A stretch of DNA of 64,000 bases from Clostridium ljungdahlii (GCF_001636845.1 NZ_LITT01000035.1:186001-250000), one strand, 5' to 3'; shown: positions 43,502 to 55,378, counted from the first letter of the stretch. Notes: a model not told the origin generated them from the letters alone. Translations and numbers: made by a program.

Positions 43502-44203
43502 TTACATCATATTAAGTTTTTGCAGTAAAAGTGCTGCCACTGTTACTGAATTAAATGCACAATGATTGAACACTGCATACCAGTATCCCTTTTTATTTAT
43601 TAAATAGCAATTATAAATGCCAATCCATAATATTATAGGGAATGCATTTAAACTAAAATGAATTACTGCAAATATTAAGCTACTCAAAATTGCGGCCAGA
43701 TATACTCCCATTCTCTTAGTAAATATTTTTTTAAATAAAAGCCATCTAAATACAAATTCCTCAAGTATAGGTGCAAATATTATAACTACAGGTACCATTA
43801 TCAAAAATTTGTTTAAAGGCATATTAGCCATATGTGTAACTATATCCTGCTGTTTTAATTCAACCCTAAAATTAGAAAGTATAATAGTTTCAGTTATAGA
43901 TATACCTACAGTTATCAAATAAAATACCACTACTGCTGCTAAAGCTTTAAAAAATTTAAATCTTCTTATATCAAATTCATATGGTCCATCCCTATGTTTT
44001 AAATATCTCATATTTAAAAGTACAAATACGAAAGGTATAAAGTTTTCCGTAAATATACAGGTAATTACATAAGCTATTCCAATCAACACCAATAGTAAAT
44101 TACTCTTCTTTTTATCCCTCCAAAATTTCGAAAACACTAAAAATGGTGGTACATATACAATTGAAAATACAAGGACATCCTTTATAATATCCAATCTAAA
44201 CAT
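43502..44203 (-). CDS. CPBP family intramembrane metalloprotease (CAAX-type)
   Basis: 233 residues from ATG 44203 (SD AAGGAG nine bases upstream). About seven membrane spans. The ABI/CPBP motifs are present: EEFVFRWLLFKK (EExxxR), IHFSLN (FxxxH type) and the NHCAFNS asparagine-histidine block. These membrane glutamic proteases or metalloproteases process prenylated proteins or bacteriocin-type peptides. The role here is unknown. It is the last gene before the engB-lon block and not clearly part of it. Confidence 0.88.
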   Translation of the reverse strand: MFRLDIIKDVLVFSIVYVPPFLVFSKFWRDKKKSNLLLVLIGIAYVITCIFTENFIPFVFVLLNMRYLKHRDGPYEFDIRRFKFFKALAAVVVFYLITVGISITETIILSNFRVELKQQDIVTHMANMPLNKFLIMVPVVIIFAPILEEFVFRWLLFKKIFTKRMGVYLAAILSSLIFAVIHFSLNAFPIILWIGIYNCYLINKKGYWYAVFNHCAFNSVTVAALLLQKLNMM

Positions 44204-44280
44204 GGCTAATTTCTCCTTGCTATTATTTGCTTGCCTCAACTTAAATTTTATTCTATGAATCCTGCACTAATATTTTATCT

Positions 44281-44871
44281 TTAATAAGAACTTATTGTAG
44301 ACTCCAAAACTTCTAAAATTTTCTCTTTTCCTTGCTTATTTAATGCAGAAAAAGTTAAAATCTCATCTTCCCCACTCATTTCTAAAGTATCTCTTATAAT
44401 TTTTAAATTCTTAGACAGTTGATTCTTAGACACCTTATCAATTTTAGTAGCTACAATAGCAATATCATAGTTGTAGTGCTTAATCCACTTATACATAGTT
44501 ATGTCATCAGCTGTTGGTTTATGCCTGCAATCTAAAATAAGCACTATCTTTTTTAATTGCTGTCTAGCATTTAAATACTTTTCTATTATGCTTCCCCAAC
44601 TTTCCTTTTCCTTCTTGGAAACTTTTGCATAACCATATCCAGGCAGATCTACAAGATAAAAGTCATTATTTATTAAGAAAAAATTTATTTGCCTGGTTTT
44701 CCCGGGTGTAGCACTAACCTTAACTAGCTTTTTTCTATTTGTTAAAGTATTTATAAGTGAAGACTTTCCTACATTAGATCTACCCACAAAAGCTACTTCC
44801 ACTCTGTTATCCACAGGATATTGTCTAGGACTTACTGCTGAAATTATAAATTCTGACTGTTTTATTTCCAT
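44281..44871 (-). CDS. engB: Ribosome biogenesis GTP-binding protein YsxC/EngB
   Basis: 196 residues, standard length. G1 [13 protein letters not shown]2 region [14 protein letters not shown]3 [11 protein letters not shown]4 TKIDKV and G5 SALNKQG are all visible. EngB assists assembly of the 50S subunit. It directly follows lon, as in many Firmicutes. Confidence 0.96.
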   Translation of the reverse strand: MEIKQSEFIISAVSPRQYPVDNRVEVAFVGRSNVGKSSLINTLTNRKKLVKVSATPGKTRQINFFLINNDFYLVDLPGYGYAKVSKKEKESWGSIIEKYLNARQQLKKIVLILDCRHKPTADDITMYKWIKHYNYDIAIVATKIDKVSKNQLSKNLKIIRDTLEMSGEDEILTFSALNKQGKEKILEVLESTISSY

Positions 44872-44885
44872 AAATAATACCCCTC

Positions 44886-47210
44886 TTAATTATCTCTTAA
44901 GATTGCATTTTCAAGTACAGTATCTATATTATCTGCAAGTATATATTTCAATTTGCTTTTAACTGTCTTTGGAATTTTCAAAAGGTCTTTTTCGTTTTCC
45001 ATAGGTATTATAACCGTATCTATACCTGCCCTATACGCTGCAAGACTCTTTTCCTTTAATCCACCTATAGGAAGAACCCTTCCCGTTAATGTTATCTCTC
45101 CAGTCATAGCTACATTGTGTTTTACCTTATTTTTGTTAAGTGCGGATATCATTGCAGTAACCATAGTAACTCCTGCAGAAGGTCCATCTTTTGGTACTGC
45201 ACCTTCTGGAACATGTATATGCAAATCATAGTTTTTATAAAATCCACTTTCTATTCCATACTTATGGGAATTAGCCCTTATATAACTGTACCCAGTTTTA
45301 GCTGATTCTTTCATCACATCACCAAGTTGGCCTGTTAATTGCAGCTTACCATTTCCAGGCATTACGCTTACTTCTATAGGAAGAGTATCTCCTCCATATC
45401 CTGTCCATGCCATTCCCGTAACTACTCCTACTTTATCTTCCTTATCTACCTTATCATAAGTAAATATTTCAGGTCCAAGGTAAGATTTCACTTTAGTTAC
45501 AGTAACATTTATATTTTTTTTGCCCTTTTCCATAATCTCTGCTATTGCTTTTCTTATAATGGATGCAACTCTCCTCTCAAGACTCCTAACGCCTGATTCT
45601 CTAGTGTAATTGTCTATTAGATTGTATATAGCTGAATCCGAAAAAATAATTTCATTATCCACTACTCCATTTTGTTCTAACTCTTTAGGTATAAGATGTT
45701 CTTTACATATATGGAGTTTTTCTTCACTAGTATACCCAGATACCTCTATTACTTCCATCCTATCAAAAAGTGGTCTTGGAACAGTTTCAAGGGTATTTGC
45801 AGTAGTTATAAACATTACATTTGACAAATCAAAATCTAACTCAAGATAATGGTCTCTAAATGTACTGTTTTGCTCACTATCCAATACTTCCAGAAGAGCA
45901 TCTGCAGGATCTCCTCTAAAGTCACCACTCATCTTATCTATTTCGTCTAATAAAAATAGTGGATTTTTAGATTTGGCCTGTTTCATTCCATATATTATTC
46001 TTCCTGGAATGGCCCCTACATAGGTCTTCCTATGTCCTCTTATCTCAGCTTCATCCCTTACTCCTCCAAGGGACATCCTTACAAAATTTCTATTTAAAGC
46101 ATGAGCTATAGACTTTGCAATAGAAGTTTTTCCAACTCCAGGAGGTCCTACAAGACATAGTATTGGACCTTTAAGTGATTTACTCATTTTTTTAGCTGCT
46201 AGATATTCAATTATTCTATCTTTAACATCTTTTAATCCATAATGTTCTTTTTCAAGTATTTCTCTAACAGACTTTATTTCTAAATTATCCTTAGTCTGAG
46301 CATTCCAAGGTAAATCAAGTATCCAATCCAAATAAGTCCTTATTACTCCACCTTCTGCAGAATAGGTACCTGTATTTTTTAATCTATCTAATTCATACAA
46401 TGCCTTATCTTTAACATCTTTAGGAAGTTTTGCTTTACTTATTTTGTTTTTATACCTTTTCATTTCCTTTTTATCTTCGTCATCTTCACCAAGTTCTTCT
46501 TGTATTGCCTTTAGTTGTTCCTTTAAATAATATTCCTTTTGAACTTTATCTATCTTATTTTTTACTTTTACTCCTATTTTTCTTTCTAACTTTAAAATTT
46601 CTATTTCATTTACGAGTACGCTTAAAAGCTTTTTAAGTCTTTCTTCTATGTCATAGCATTCCAGAATTTCCTGTCTTTTTTCTTGCTTTAGCATTAAATA
46701 TGAACTTACAGTATCAGCTAATCTTCCCCAATTATTTAATTCATCTAAGGTTATTATAGTTTCTACTGGTATACTTCCAGATAATTTTATGTATTCATCA
46801 AATTTATCTTTAATAGTACGAGCTAGGGCTTCGCAATTTTTATTGTCATCGCACTCTTCTACATCTTCCAAAATCTCCACTTCTACTTTAAAAAAGGGAT
46901 CTTTACTTATACACTTTTTCAATACTGCCCTTGTTTCACCTTCTACAAGTACTCTAACTGTGTCTCCCGGCAATTTCAATATTTGTTTTATATTACAAAT
47001 GGTACCTGTTTCAAAAATATCTTCTTCTTCTGGCTCTTCAATTTTAGCTTCTTTTTGAGCGGTTAAAAATATTTTTTGATCTACAAGCATAGCTTCTTCT
47101 AGTGCAAGTATGGATTTTTTCCTACCTACATCAAAATGTAAAACCATGTATGGAAATACAGTAATACCCCTCAATGGAATTAGAGGAAGAACTTTTAAGT
47201 TTTTATCCAT
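44886..47210 (-). CDS. lon: ATP-dependent protease La (Lon)
   Basis: 774 residues, normal for LonA. N-terminal substrate-binding domain (about 1-200; [16 protein letters not shown]), central AAA+ domain with Walker [10 protein letters not shown] and Walker [10 protein letters not shown], and the C-terminal serine-lysine protease domain with DGPSAGVTM holding the catalytic serine. It is a soluble hexamer degrading damaged and regulatory proteins. It lies 14 bases from engB and is separated from clpX by a terminator. Confidence 0.97.
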   Translation of the reverse strand: MDKNLKVLPLIPLRGITVFPYMVLHFDVGRKKSILALEEAMLVDQKIFLTAQKEAKIEEPEEEDIFETGTICNIKQILKLPGDTVRVLVEGETRAVLKKCISKDPFFKVEVEILEDVEECDDNKNCEALARTIKDKFDEYIKLSGSIPVETIITLDELNNWGRLADTVSSYLMLKQEKRQEILECYDIEERLKKLLSVLVNEIEILKLERKIGVKVKNKIDKVQKEYYLKEQLKAIQEELGEDDEDKKEMKRYKNKISKAKLPKDVKDKALYELDRLKNTGTYSAEGGVIRTYLDWILDLPWNAQTKDNLEIKSVREILEKEHYGLKDVKDRIIEYLAAKKMSKSLKGPILCLVGPPGVGKTSIAKSIAHALNRNFVRMSLGGVRDEAEIRGHRKTYVGAIPGRIIYGMKQAKSKNPLFLLDEIDKMSGDFRGDPADALLEVLDSEQNSTFRDHYLELDFDLSNVMFITTANTLETVPRPLFDRMEVIEVSGYTSEEKLHICKEHLIPKELEQNGVVDNEIIFSDSAIYNLIDNYTRESGVRSLERRVASIIRKAIAEIMEKGKKNINVTVTKVKSYLGPEIFTYDKVDKEDKVGVVTGMAWTGYGGDTLPIEVSVMPGNGKLQLTGQLGDVMKESAKTGYSYIRANSHKYGIESGFYKNYDLHIHVPEGAVPKDGPSAGVTMVTAMISALNKNKVKHNVAMTGEITLTGRVLPIGGLKEKSLAAYRAGIDTVIIPMENEKDLLKIPKTVKSKLKYILADNIDTVLENAILRDN

Positions 47211-47275
47211 CTTTCTCTCCTCACTTTAAATAGTTTAAATTCATATATCCGCATTTTATATACTTAACTATTGCT

Positions 47276-47310
47276 TAAAAGAGAGTACCGAAACCAGTAC
47301 TCTCTTTTTA
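47276..47310. terminator. Terminator between clpX and lon
   Basis: AAAAGAGAGTAC pairs with GTACTCTCTTTT, with T runs on both strands; it ends the tig-clpP-clpX transcript. Confidence 0.88.
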
Positions 47311-47315
47311 ATAAC

Positions 47316-48605
47316 CTATGCAGTTTCAGGGCCCTTTCGTGTTCTTGATTTTTTTAATTTAATAGGCGTCCTCTTTCCATCCTCTGCCTCTATAAGTTCT
47401 GGCTTCTTTGTATCCACTGCATTCTTATCAATTATTACTTTAGCTATTTCCTCTTTTGAAGGTATATCAAACATTACATCCTTCATAGTTTCCTCTATAA
47501 TAGCTCTCAGTCCTCTAGCTCCTGTATTTCTCTTTAATGCTTCATCTGATATAGCTTCTAGTGCATCTTCTTTAAATTCAAGTTCCACATCATCAAATTC
47601 AAAGAGCTTTTTATACTGTTTAACCAGCGCATTTTTAGGTTCCTTTAATATTCTTACAAGAGCACTCCTGTCTAATGCCTCCAAAGTTACTATAATAGGA
47701 ATTCTACCTACAAATTCTGGTATAAGTCCAAACTTTAGAAGATCTCCAGGCATTATATCTTTTAAAAGTTTTCCTATGTCTTTTTCCTTTTTAGATTGTA
47801 TTTCTGCACCAAAACCTAAAGTACTTACTCTAGTTCTACGTTCTATTATATTGTCTATACCATCAAAAGCTCCACCGCATATAAATAATATATTTGTAGT
47901 ATTTATTTGAATAAATTCTTGATGCGGATGTTTTCTACCACCTTGAGGTGGCACTGAAGCTACTGTACCTTCTAATATCTTTAACAGTGCCTGCTGTACG
48001 CCTTCTCCTGAAACATCTCTAGTTATAGATGGATTTTCTGACTTTCTTGCTATTTTATCTATCTCATCTATATATACTATTCCATGTTCAGCTCTTTCTA
48101 TGTCATAGTCTGCATTTTGTATAAGCTTTAACAATATATTTTCTACGTCTTCACCTACATAGCCAGCTTCTGTTAAAGTAGTCGCATCTGCAATAGCAAA
48201 AGGTACATTTAAAAATTTTGCTAAAGTTTGAGCTAACAATGTTTTTCCTGATCCCGTAGGACCAAGTAATAATATATTACTTTTTTGAAGTTCCACATCA
48301 TCATTTTGATTATTTGAATTTATTCTCTTATAGTGATTATACACTGCTACAGACAGTGATTTTTTTGCATCTTCCTGACCTATTACATATTGATCAAGGT
48401 AATTTTTTATTTCTACAGGTTTAGGTATAGAAGTCATATCTATTTGAACATCTTCTTCAAATTCATCACTTATTATTTCAGAACATAATTCTATACATTC
48501 ATCACATATATATACACCTGGTCCTGCAATTAATCTTCTAACTTGATCTTGTGTTTTACCGCAGAATGAGCATTTAAGTTGTTTTTTATCATCATTTTTG
48601 GCCAT
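47316..48605 (-). CDS. clpX: ATP-dependent Clp protease ATP-binding subunit ClpX
   Basis: 429 residues from ATG 48605 (a GTG at 48611 overlaps the SD). The N-terminal C4 zinc domain (CSFCG ... CDECIELC) recruits substrates. An AAA+ domain with [19 protein letters not shown], sensor and pore loops ([14 protein letters not shown]) follows. ClpX unfolds proteins for ClpP, whose gene lies 20 bases upstream in the same transcript. Confidence 0.97.
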   Translation of the reverse strand: MAKNDDKKQLKCSFCGKTQDQVRRLIAGPGVYICDECIELCSEIISDEFEEDVQIDMTSIPKPVEIKNYLDQYVIGQEDAKKSLSVAVYNHYKRINSNNQNDDVELQKSNILLLGPTGSGKTLLAQTLAKFLNVPFAIADATTLTEAGYVGEDVENILLKLIQNADYDIERAEHGIVYIDEIDKIARKSENPSITRDVSGEGVQQALLKILEGTVASVPPQGGRKHPHQEFIQINTTNILFICGGAFDGIDNIIERRTRVSTLGFGAEIQSKKEKDIGKLLKDIMPGDLLKFGLIPEFVGRIPIIVTLEALDRSALVRILKEPKNALVKQYKKLFEFDDVELEFKEDALEAISDEALKRNTGARGLRAIIEETMKDVMFDIPSKEEIAKVIIDKNAVDTKKPELIEAEDGKRTPIKLKKSRTRKGPETA

Positions 48606-48624
48606 TTCCACACCTCACTAAAGG

Positions 48625-49209
48625 TTATTTCTTTTTGGTAATAACTTCATCTATCAATCCGTATTCTTTTGCTTCTTCTGCTGTCATAAAGTTATCTCTC
48701 TCTGTGTCTTTTTCAACTTTTTCCAGGGGCTGCCCTGTTCTTTCACTTATTATAGTATTTAACTTTTTCTTTATGTCTAATATTCTTTTTGCATGAATTC
48801 CAATATCAGTTGCCTGACCCTGGAATCCTCCAAGTGGTTGATGTATCATTATCTCTGCATTTGGAAGTGCAAATCTCTTTCCTTTTGCACCAGCTGTAAG
48901 CAAAAATGCTCCCATGGAAGCTCCCATACCTATACATATAGTGGACACATCTGACTTTATATACTGCATTGTATCATAAATTGCCATTCCTGAGGTTATT
49001 GATCCACCTGGACTGTTTATATAAAGATATATATCTTTGTCGGGGTCTTCAGCTTCTAGGAATAACAGCTGTGCTACTACCAGACTAGCTGAAACATCAT
49101 TAACCTCTTCACTCAGCATTACTATTCTATCTTTTAAAAGCCTAGAATAAATATCGTAAGACCTTTCCCCTCTACTTGTTTGTTCTACAACTACTGGTAC
49201 TAAACTCAT
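48625..49209 (-). CDS. clpP: ATP-dependent Clp protease proteolytic subunit ClpP
   Basis: 194 residues. Catalytic serine in [16 protein letters not shown] and histidine in [14 protein letters not shown]; the catalytic aspartate follows in the ERTGQ..D region. N-terminal axial-loop residues ([21 protein letters not shown]) are typical. It forms the 14-subunit barrel working with ClpX. It sits between tig and clpX, as in most bacteria. Confidence 0.97.
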   Translation of the reverse strand: MSLVPVVVEQTSRGERSYDIYSRLLKDRIVMLSEEVNDVSASLVVAQLLFLEAEDPDKDIYLYINSPGGSITSGMAIYDTMQYIKSDVSTICIGMGASMGAFLLTAGAKGKRFALPNAEIMIHQPLGGFQGQATDIGIHAKRILDIKKKLNTIISERTGQPLEKVEKDTERDNFMTAEEAKEYGLIDEVITKKK

Positions 49210-49314
49210 AAACTCTCCTCCTCTTATATAACCATTTAAGGCAATTAATATATATTAAAATTAATTTATATCAACCTATAAGGATGAACCCTTTGAATTT
49301 TTTTATTTTAAACT

Positions 49315-49345
49315 AATTGCCAGAAAAGCTCCTGGCAATTAATTT
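49315..49345 (-). terminator. Hairpin after tig
   Basis: AATTGCCAG (49315-49323) pairs with CTGGCAATT (49332-49340). The minus strand downstream is AT-rich but lacks a continuous T run, so termination may be partial, allowing read-through into clpP. Confidence 0.55.
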
Positions 49346-49354
49346 AAATATAAT

Positions 49355-50647
49355 CTATGCTGTTGCTTTACTACTATCTACTAACATTTTTACAACTTTT
49401 TCATTAACTACATCTGTCTCTAAATATGATTTTTGATTATTAAAAATTATTTTTGCAGTTTTTTCTGCTTCTTTATTACCATATTGTGCAGCCATTTCTT
49501 TTGCTCTTTCCATAAGTTCATCATCAGTTGCTTCTACTTTTTCTACTTTTGCTATTTCACCAATTACTAAATCTGTTCTTACTCTTTTTTCTGCTGATTC
49601 TTTCATATATTCTCTTACTTTTTCTTCAGTATTATTTGTATATTGATAATATGTCTTAAGATCTAATCCCTGATATTTTAATCTCAATTCTAAATCTTTA
49701 AGCATAGTATCTACTTCTTTTTTTATCATAACTTCTGGTATGTTGATTTCTGTATTTGAGCAAACTTTATCTAAAACTGCTTCTTCAAATTCTCTTTTAG
49801 TTCTAAGTTCATTTGCTTCTTTTTTCTTATTCTTTATATCTTCTTTAACTTTATCTAAAGTATCAAATTCTGATATATCTTTAGCAAATTCATCATCTAA
49901 TTCAGGTAGTTCCTTAATCTTTATTTCTTTAACAGTAACTTTAAATACAGCTTCTTTACCATTTAGCTCTTCTCTTCCATATTCTTTAGGGAATGTAACA
50001 TGAACATCTTTTGAATCACCAGCATTAAGTCCAATTAGCTGATCTTCAAAATTATCTATGAAAGTACCAGATCCGATTTCTAACTGATAATCCTTTCCTT
50101 CTCCACCTTCAAACTCTTTGTCATCTACAAATCCATTAAAATCTATTACTGCTATATTTCCCTTTTCTATACTTCCACTTTCTTTGGTTTCTATTCTAGC
50201 ATTCTTTTGCTGCATTGTCTTTAATTCTGCTTCTACTTCTTCGTCTTTTACGTCATATGTATTTTTCTTAACTTCTAAGCCCTTATACTCTCCAAGTTTA
50301 ACTTCAGGAAATACAACTATTTTTGCAGTATATATGAATTCCTTTCCTTCTCCTATTTGTACTATATCAATTTCAGGATAATCTACTGGTTTTATATCAT
50401 TTTCCTTAATGACTTGTGGATATGTATCATCACAACAGAAATTTATTGCATCTTCATAAAATACGCCTTCACCATAGTACTTCTTTATTATATTCATAGG
50501 GGCTTTACCTTTTCTAAAGCCAGGTATATTAAACTTTTTTGCATTTTTAGCAAATGCTTTTTTCATGGATTCATTAAATTTCTCTGCTTCTACAGTTATT
50601 TCCAATTTTACAACATTTTCTTCTATCTTTTCCTTCTTAACATTCAT
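49355..50647 (-). CDS. tig: Trigger factor (ribosome-associated chaperone, peptidyl-prolyl isomerase)
   Basis: 430 residues. The N-terminal ribosome-binding domain contains the signature GFRKGKAP, a central FKBP-type isomerase domain (about 155-245) includes [13 protein letters not shown], and the C-terminal helical arms are chaperone cradles. It binds nascent chains at the exit tunnel. SD TAGGAGG. First gene of the tig-clpP-clpX cluster. Confidence 0.97.
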   Translation of the reverse strand: MNVKKEKIEENVVKLEITVEAEKFNESMKKAFAKNAKKFNIPGFRKGKAPMNIIKKYYGEGVFYEDAINFCCDDTYPQVIKENDIKPVDYPEIDIVQIGEGKEFIYTAKIVVFPEVKLGEYKGLEVKKNTYDVKDEEVEAELKTMQQKNARIETKESGSIEKGNIAVIDFNGFVDDKEFEGGEGKDYQLEIGSGTFIDNFEDQLIGLNAGDSKDVHVTFPKEYGREELNGKEAVFKVTVKEIKIKELPELDDEFAKDISEFDTLDKVKEDIKNKKKEANELRTKREFEEAVLDKVCSNTEINIPEVMIKKEVDTMLKDLELRLKYQGLDLKTYYQYTNNTEEKVREYMKESAEKRVRTDLVIGEIAKVEKVEATDDELMERAKEMAAQYGNKEAEKTAKIIFNNQKSYLETDVVNEKVVKMLVDSSKATA

Positions 50648-50953
50648 TTATAAAATTCCTCCTACTAATTACTATACATGCTTATATCAACTATGCTATT
50701 ATACCATATATTTATAAACATTCCTATATGATGTGAGCATTGCCTTTCTTTACTGCCTAAATTGTAAAACTCAATATTGATATTTTATATAATTGCACTA
50801 TAAAATTCAACTAATATTTTGATATACATACAATAATTATATTGTAAAAGCTAAATTCATAGTTTTACTCTATATATTTCTTATTATTGGGAATTAAAAT
50901 TGGTATTATAATTATATACCAAAAATCTCAAAGTTTATAGTTTTTTTTAATTT
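50648..50953. other. Intergenic region upstream of tig
   Basis: 306 bases. The minus strand has a TATAAT box (50703-50698) with an upstream TG, an extended -10 that may drive tig from about 45 bases away; no good -35 was found. A near-palindrome ACAATAATTATATTGT lies further out. Nothing else is recognised. Confidence 0.45.
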
Positions 50954-51739
50954 TTACAAACACTTTTCAATATAATCCTTAGATTTCTTTAAATCATCAT
51001 AGTTTTTATAATTGTCACTGTACACTTCAATTATACCAACCTTATTATAATTTGCTTCCCGCAGTTTACAAAATAGCTCTTTATAATTTATATCGCCTTT
51101 ACCTGGAAGCAAACATGAACTTATTGAATTTCTATCGTTTATATGTAAATTTTCTATAGCTCCTGACATAATATCTATATATTCTTCAGGTAACCTTCCG
51201 GCTCTATAAGCTTGCTTTATGTCCAGTGTAAAGTATAGGGAATCCTCATATTTTTCTCTAAGTGTATATAAAAAATCAATATTTCCTGACATACACCAAA
51301 ATACATTTTCCTGACACAGCTTTATGCCTTCTTCTCCTGCTGTATATAATAATTTATCATAAACATCAAAAACCAAATCATAGTTAATTACATTATAGAG
51401 TTTTTTATGCTTCATTCCATGAAACGTATAGCACTTAGCTCCAACTTTTCTAGCTAGTTTACATACTTGTTTAAACTGCAAAAATGCATCATTTCTTCTC
51501 CTCTTATATTCATCAAACAGATTAGGTTCAAAAGAAGAAGAAAAAGCATGAACAGAATTTATGTTAAAATTGTTCTTTAATTTCTGTTCCAAAAGTATGT
51601 CTCCAAAACTTTCACTATATTCACTGATACTGTTTAAAAATATTTCTCCTAAACTAAATCCTAAATTTTTCATCAAAGCTATACTATTTTCCGTATTTAC
51701 ATTTGGGTAAAAGCTAGCTGATGACAATCCTATATCCAT
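50954..51739 (-). CDS. Sugar phosphate isomerase/epimerase family protein (xylose isomerase-like TIM barrel)
   Basis: 261 residues from ATG 51739 (SD GGAGGAA); the longer frame to 51769 has no site. AP-endonuclease-2/xylose-isomerase-like fold: metal ligands in CYTFHGMKHKK, LCQENVFW, YFTLDIKQA, NLHINDR and GIIEVYS arranged around the barrel. The family includes isomerases, epimerases and endonuclease IV relatives; the substrate is unknown. It follows the membrane protein gene at 51801-52580 on the same strand, with a terminator between. Confidence 0.85.
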   Translation of the reverse strand: MDIGLSSASFYPNVNTENSIALMKNLGFSLGEIFLNSISEYSESFGDILLEQKLKNNFNINSVHAFSSSFEPNLFDEYKRRRNDAFLQFKQVCKLARKVGAKCYTFHGMKHKKLYNVINYDLVFDVYDKLLYTAGEEGIKLCQENVFWCMSGNIDFLYTLREKYEDSLYFTLDIKQAYRAGRLPEEYIDIMSGAIENLHINDRNSISSCLLPGKGDINYKELFCKLREANYNKVGIIEVYSDNYKNYDDLKKSKDYIEKCL

Positions 51740-51771
51740 AATTCCTCCAAAACTATCACATGTTTCCATCG

Positions 51772-51808
51772 CAAAAATAACCAGTAGAGGGCTTCACCTT
51801 CTACTGGG
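51772..51808 (-). terminator. Terminator overlapping the 3' end of the 259-residue gene
   Basis: Minus strand CCAGTAGA pairs with TCTACTGG (51807-51800 with 51788-51781) and is followed by TTATTTTT. The stop codon of the gene lies inside the stem. Confidence 0.8.
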
Positions 51809-52580
51809 TAACGGAACCTGACGCCGTTAAATAAACAGTTTTACCATCTACAATGGCCGTAAGTCCCTTTTCACTTATTCCCTGAAACTTTATATCTTCA
51901 CCTTCTATATTCTGAACCATAACATGATTTTTATTCTGCAAGCTTTCTATCCACATGTATTTTGTTGTTTTCCCAATCCATGGAAGTTGACTTACATAGG
52001 CAATATTATTGTCATCTATAAATTTAGGTGAAGAACACCATACATATCCTGGATTATTAGTTAATTGAGAATCTTTTGCTATTACAGTTCCTGTAGTAGA
52101 TACATACTGTGGATTTGTTATATCCTGCTTATTTCCATTTGCATCCACTAACAATATACTCTGAGATTTATCATCAAATAAAAGTGCATTCTTACCTGAT
52201 GGGCTTACATCATATGTACCACTGCTATCTGCCTTAAATACTTTGTCGTTACCCTTGCCTTGATATATTAAACTTACATCTTTTCCACTACTCAATTTTA
52301 TTTTATATGAATTCTGACTTGCTGCATCTTTAGACTTAGTTTGAGTATTTGGTTGAGATGACTTTTGGCTATCTGCATTATTCTTTGTCTGTTTGTTTTC
52401 AGAAACAATATTGTTCTTTACTTTACTTGTTTCCTTTACTACATCTCTAAATGCTCCCCTTATGTAAACTACAACTAACACTGCTACCATCAGACATGCT
52501 ACAATAAGTATAACTTTATTTCTCTTATGCCGCTGCATTTTCTTTTCATATTCTTTGCTAAAAATACTTGGTTTACCCAC
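51801..52580 (-). CDS. Membrane-anchored protein of unknown function (beta-propeller-like ectodomain)
   Basis: 259 residues. A basic cytoplasmic start, one membrane span (about 23-43), a Lys/Asn/Ser/Gln-rich linker (45-90), then a beta-rich domain with repeats like YDVSPSGKNALLFDD, NIAYVSQLPW and KGLTAIVDGKTVYL. These resemble the bladed PD40/WD40-type repeats of secreted proteins. SD GGAGG. There is no catalytic motif. It is probably a cell-surface or sporulation-related protein, but this is speculative. Confidence 0.72.
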   Translation of the reverse strand: MGKPSIFSKEYEKKMQRHKRNKVILIVACLMVAVLVVVYIRGAFRDVVKETSKVKNNIVSENKQTKNNADSQKSSQPNTQTKSKDAASQNSYKIKLSSGKDVSLIYQGKGNDKVFKADSSGTYDVSPSGKNALLFDDKSQSILLVDANGNKQDITNPQYVSTTGTVIAKDSQLTNNPGYVWCSSPKFIDDNNIAYVSQLPWIGKTTKYMWIESLQNKNHVMVQNIEGEDIKFQGISEKGLTAIVDGKTVYLTASGSVTQ

Positions 52581-52845
52581 TAAAAAACTCCTCCTATACT
52601 TAGTATTAATAACTATGGGAAGTTAAATCACCCATTACAAAAGTGGTGATTCCCTGATTAATATTCCCAAAGGATTATCCATTATATAAAATTATACGCA
52701 ATGAAAAATCATTATAATCCTTCATGTACATAATAAATAATATTGTAGGAATTCATTACTTATTATACCTCAAAAATCTTATAAATAGTAATAATTTTTT
52801 GTAAAACTCCATAAAATTGTGAAAGGTAAATTTAAGCTATTTACT

Positions 52846-52908
52846 TAAATAAGCCTATTCCTAAAAACACAGTTAATGTGCTATAGAAATAGGCCTATTT
52901 AAGTAATA
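52846..52908. other. Long hairpin of unknown role after the pyr operon
   Basis: TTACTTAAATAAGCCTATT pairs with AATAGGCCTATTTAAGTAA, enclosing about 25 bases. There is no T run. It lies about 150 bases beyond the pyrE stop, adjacent to R3-1, in a 477-base gene-free stretch. Confidence 0.55.
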
Positions 52909-53047
52909 AATTCACAATACACAGTTGACGATTTTGGTAGGTTTTTCTCCGTGAGTATTATGAAAAATCTAAAAACTAAGTAACATAAATATTATAATTC
53001 TTAGTTTTTCTGTAACAACAGAAAATCTATCCTTAATTGTGAATTGA
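52909..53047 (+). repeat. R3 repeat, copy R3-1
   Basis: Starts AATTCACAAT and ends ATTGTGAATTGA, an inverted terminal repeat. The interior includes TTTTGGTAGGTTTTTCTCCG and TTTCTGTAACAACAGAAAATC (a hairpin), all shared with the inverted copy R3-2 at 62130-62245. No ORF. It ends 10 bases from the pyrE stop. Confidence 0.78.
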
Positions 53048-53057
53048 TTTTTTCCCC

Positions 53058-53630
53058 CTATTTGAATATTCTACTTCCAGGCTTTACATATTCTTGTCCT
53101 TGCTTACACATAGGACAATTTTCCTTATCATAAGTATTTATACTAAGTTTTACCGCACTATAAATTGGGTATTCTATTTTGACACCTTCCGCTCTTCTGT
53201 CTACTATGCAGCATATACCTACAACCTCTCCACCTAATTCCTGAATTACCTTAGCAACCTCTAAAGAAGATTTTCCTGTAGTTACTACATCTTCGGAAAT
53301 TATAATTTTTTCTCCCTCTTTTATTTCAAATCCTCTTCTTATAGTCATATTTTCATTTTGCCTTTCAGCAAATATTCCCGGTTTACCTGTTTGCCTTGCA
53401 AGTTCATAGGAAACTAATATTCCACCCATTGCAGGTCCAACTATTTTATCATATTCTACATTCTTTAGTTTGTCTGCAATAACTGCTATTACATCTTTTG
53501 CCTTATCAGGATACTGTAAAAGCTTTGCACACTGACAATACCTGTCACTGTGTTTTCCTGAAGAAAGTAAAAAATGTCCTTCCAAAAGTGCTCCCACTTC
53601 TTTCAATGTATTTATAACTAAATTATCCAT
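53058..53630 (-). CDS. pyrE: Orotate phosphoribosyltransferase
   Basis: 190 residues. PRPP-binding motif [17 protein letters not shown], with [15 protein letters not shown] and a flexible loop region [14 protein letters not shown]. This longer form, with a C-terminal [10 protein letters not shown] segment, is the thermophile/clostridial type. It joins orotate to PRPP to give OMP. Last gene of the pyrBIFKDE operon, 10 bases after pyrD. Confidence 0.95.
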   Translation of the reverse strand: MDNLVINTLKEVGALLEGHFLLSSGKHSDRYCQCAKLLQYPDKAKDVIAVIADKLKNVEYDKIVGPAMGGILVSYELARQTGKPGIFAERQNENMTIRRGFEIKEGEKIIISEDVVTTGKSSLEVAKVIQELGGEVVGICCIVDRRAEGVKIEYPIYSAVKLSINTYDKENCPMCKQGQEYVKPGSRIFK

Positions 53631-53640
53631 AACTATCCTC

Positions 53641-54531
53641 CTAAATTATTCCTCTTATTTCACTTAAATCTTTTATATTTTCATCTTTCATATATTTCTC
53701 TATACCATCTATTATATCCAAACATATATCTGGTTTTATAAAGTTTGCAGTACCTACCTGGATTGCATAAGCTCCTGCCATTATAAATTCTATTGCATCT
53801 TGAAAGCTTACTATTCCGCCTATTCCAACTACAGGAACTTTTACAGCTTTTGAAACTTCATATACCATTCTTAATGCAATAGGTTTTATTGCCGGACCTG
53901 ACAATCCAGCAGTTATATTATTAAATACTGCTTTCCTGTTTTTAATATCTACAGCCATAGCCTTAAATGTATTTACAAGGGATAAACTATCCGCTCCTGC
54001 TTCGCAGCACTTATAGGCCATATCTACGATATCTTCAGCATTAGGAGATAATTTCACCATAAGTGGTTTTTTGCAGACTTTCCTTACAGCACTTACTATT
54101 TTATAAGCTACCTTTGATTTTATTCCAAAAGCCATACCCCCACTTTTTACATTAGGGCAAGATATGTTCAATTCTATAATGTTCACATCCGAACTACTTA
54201 GCTTCTCCACAGATTCAACATAATCATCTATAGTACTTCCACCTATGTTAGCTATAATAACTGTATCAAATTTTTTCATTTTAGGAAGTTCAAAATTTAT
54301 AAAATGTTCTACTCCTGGATTTTGAAGTCCCACACTATTTAATATACCTGATTTAGTTTCATAGCTTCTTATGCCGTCATTTCCTTCTTTCCTTTTTAAT
54401 GTAAGACCCTTAGAACATATTCCTCCCAATTTTGATACATCATAAATTTGATTATATTCTTCACCAAATCCAAAGGTTCCAGATGCTCCGATTACAGGAT
54501 TTTTAAAATTCACACCGCATATATCTATCAA
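53641..54531 (-). CDS. pyrD: Dihydroorotate dehydrogenase, catalytic subunit (class 1B, TTG start)
   Basis: 296 residues from TTG 54531 (SD AAGGAAG). FMN-binding TIM barrel: [12 protein letters not shown], substrate loop [11 protein letters not shown] with the catalytic cysteine, LMVKLSPNA lysine, and [19 protein letters not shown] at the phosphate end. The class 1B subunit uses NAD+ through its partner PyrK, encoded directly upstream. A 94-base gap separates the two. Confidence 0.96.
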   Translation of the reverse strand: MIDICGVNFKNPVIGASGTFGFGEEYNQIYDVSKLGGICSKGLTLKRKEGNDGIRSYETKSGILNSVGLQNPGVEHFINFELPKMKKFDTVIIANIGGSTIDDYVESVEKLSSSDVNIIELNISCPNVKSGGMAFGIKSKVAYKIVSAVRKVCKKPLMVKLSPNAEDIVDMAYKCCEAGADSLSLVNTFKAMAVDIKNRKAVFNNITAGLSGPAIKPIALRMVYEVSKAVKVPVVGIGGIVSFQDAIEFIMAGAYAIQVGTANFIKPDICLDIIDGIEKYMKDENIKDLSEIRGII

Positions 54532-54625
54532 TTGGTTAAACTTCCTTTCCCCTTCTATATTTAGGCATTTGAAAGAAAGTAGTCCAGTATACTGACTAGT
54601 TATTTCTTCAAAACGCCTTAAAGCA

Positions 54626-55378
54626 TTACAGTACTATATCGCTTCCTAAGAAAACTGGTCCATCTTTGCATGCTCGTTTATTACCTTTAATAGTACTACA
54701 AGTACATACAAGACATGCTCCCACTCCACAGGCCATACGATTTTCCATTGAAACATATACGGTTACCTGCTTTTTTCTACACATACCTATTACTTTTTTC
54801 ATCATAACTCCCGGTCCACAGCATAATACAGTATCATAGAGTTCAGGTCTAAATTCATCAGTTACATAGCCCTTTGTACCCTGGCTTTCCGTTTCTGTAG
54901 AAATGTGCATATCATCTACAAAAGATTTAAATTTATCTATAGAATACACACAATCTCTAAACCCAGCATAAAGATCTAATTTGCAATTCTCATGTTGTTC
55001 TCTTATGCTTTGAGCAAGATAAAACATTGGGGCAATTCCTATACCTCCTGTAATAATAGCAGTTTTTGTTTTCAAATTTTCTATATCAAATCCATTTCCT
55101 AAAGGCCCTAAAAGTTTTACTTCATCACCAGTTCTCAATCTGCTTAACTTTTCAGTACCTTCCCCTACTACTTGATATAAGAAAACTATTTTATTTGTAT
55201 CTAAATAATGTATGCTTATAGGCCTTGAAAGCAGCGGTTCTAGTTTCCAACATCTCAGCATATAAAACTGCCCTGGTTTGCCCTTAAACTTTCCCTGAAT
55301 TTCAAGTTTATAAATACCTTCAGCTGCTTTTTCATTTTTATATACTTTTTCAGTGGTATAGCTTAACTCGTTTTTCAA
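54626..55378 (-). CDS. pyrK: Dihydroorotate dehydrogenase electron transfer subunit
   Basis: 250 residues. FAD-binding beta barrel ([22 protein letters not shown]), an NAD-binding domain ([16 protein letters not shown]) and a C-terminal [2Fe-2S] site with four cysteines in [13 protein letters not shown] and CKDG. It passes electrons from PyrD to NAD+. Located between pyrF and pyrD. Confidence 0.96.
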   Translation of the reverse strand: MKNELSYTTEKVYKNEKAAEGIYKLEIQGKFKGKPGQFYMLRCWKLEPLLSRPISIHYLDTNKIVFLYQVVGEGTEKLSRLRTGDEVKLLGPLGNGFDIENLKTKTAIITGGIGIAPMFYLAQSIREQHENCKLDLYAGFRDCVYSIDKFKSFVDDMHISTETESQGTKGYVTDEFRPELYDTVLCCGPGVMMKKVIGMCRKKQVTVYVSMENRMACGVGACLVCTCSTIKGNKRACKDGPVFLGSDIVL

